A model generated the notes under the pieces. The model was not told the origin of the DNA. It saw nothing but the letters and a program-made list of their open reading frames with translations, and did no database searches. From Diadema setosum (taxonomy: Eukaryota > Echinodermata > Echinoidea > Diadematoida > Diadematidae), in contig CM067067.1 of the NCBI GenBank assembly GCA_033980235.1, positions 1,178,001-1,242,000 of the forward strand: a stretch of 64,000 nt of DNA, written 5' to 3'. The translations under genes were made by a program, and so were the position numbers. Position 1 is the first letter of the stretch; every line of letters begins with the position of its first letter. Shown here one piece after another: positions 63,972-64,000 of this stretch.

Positions 63972-64000
63972 GTAAGTTTGAGTTGTTTGATGTATTTAAA

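Overview
The window is eukaryotic, AT-rich nuclear DNA dominated by introns, intergenic sequence and small repeats. Two genes can be supported, both invaded by miniature DNA transposons (MITEs). Conserved deuterostome-style proteins, many terminal-inverted-repeat MITEs, families with TTCGCG-rich ends and a TTAGCTCACCTGAG-type repeat suggest a marine invertebrate, most likely an echinoderm such as a sea urchin. This organism call is an inference from repeat style, not proven. I found no bacterial operons, CRISPR arrays, rRNA or intact tRNA genes. I also found no clearly new biological system; the most notable content is gene architecture and repeat families.

Left part (1-45,516, minus strand). 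This holds the 5' half of a cell-surface immunoglobulin-superfamily receptor of the DCC/neogenin/protogenin (PRTG/IGDCC) type. Exon 1 (45,432-45,495) gives the start and signal peptide. Exon 2 (26,490-26,792) gives all of Ig domain 1. Exon 3 (1,491-1,632) gives the first half of Ig2. Exon 4 (1-267, running off the window) gives the rest of Ig2 and the start of Ig3. All splice phases agree (1, 1, 2). Introns 1 and 2 are about 18.6 and 24.9 kb and carry most of the MITEs, SINE-like remnants, microsatellites and one dead non-LTR retrotransposon 3' end.

Middle part (45,517-57,238). This is intergenic. It has a roughly 1.1 kb, about 13-unit tandem repeat just upstream of the receptor's first exon, a short palindromic MITE, an isolated candidate exon at 49,675-49,745, a CpG-rich patch near 52 kb, two non-LTR retrotransposon 3' fragments, a long ATT microsatellite and a 1.1 kb repeat with internal tandem units.

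Right part (57,239-64,000, plus strand). This holds the first four coding exons of thiamine pyrophosphokinase (TPK1): 57,239-57,293, 61,461-61,608, 62,931-63,003 and 63,876-63,971. They encode about residues 1-124, including the ADG..NR, GDFDS and TPDQDxTD motifs. The remaining catalytic-domain and C-terminal exons lie beyond the window. The two genes are divergently oriented about 11.7 kb apart and have no evident functional link: one is a surface receptor, the other a cytosolic vitamin-B1 enzyme.
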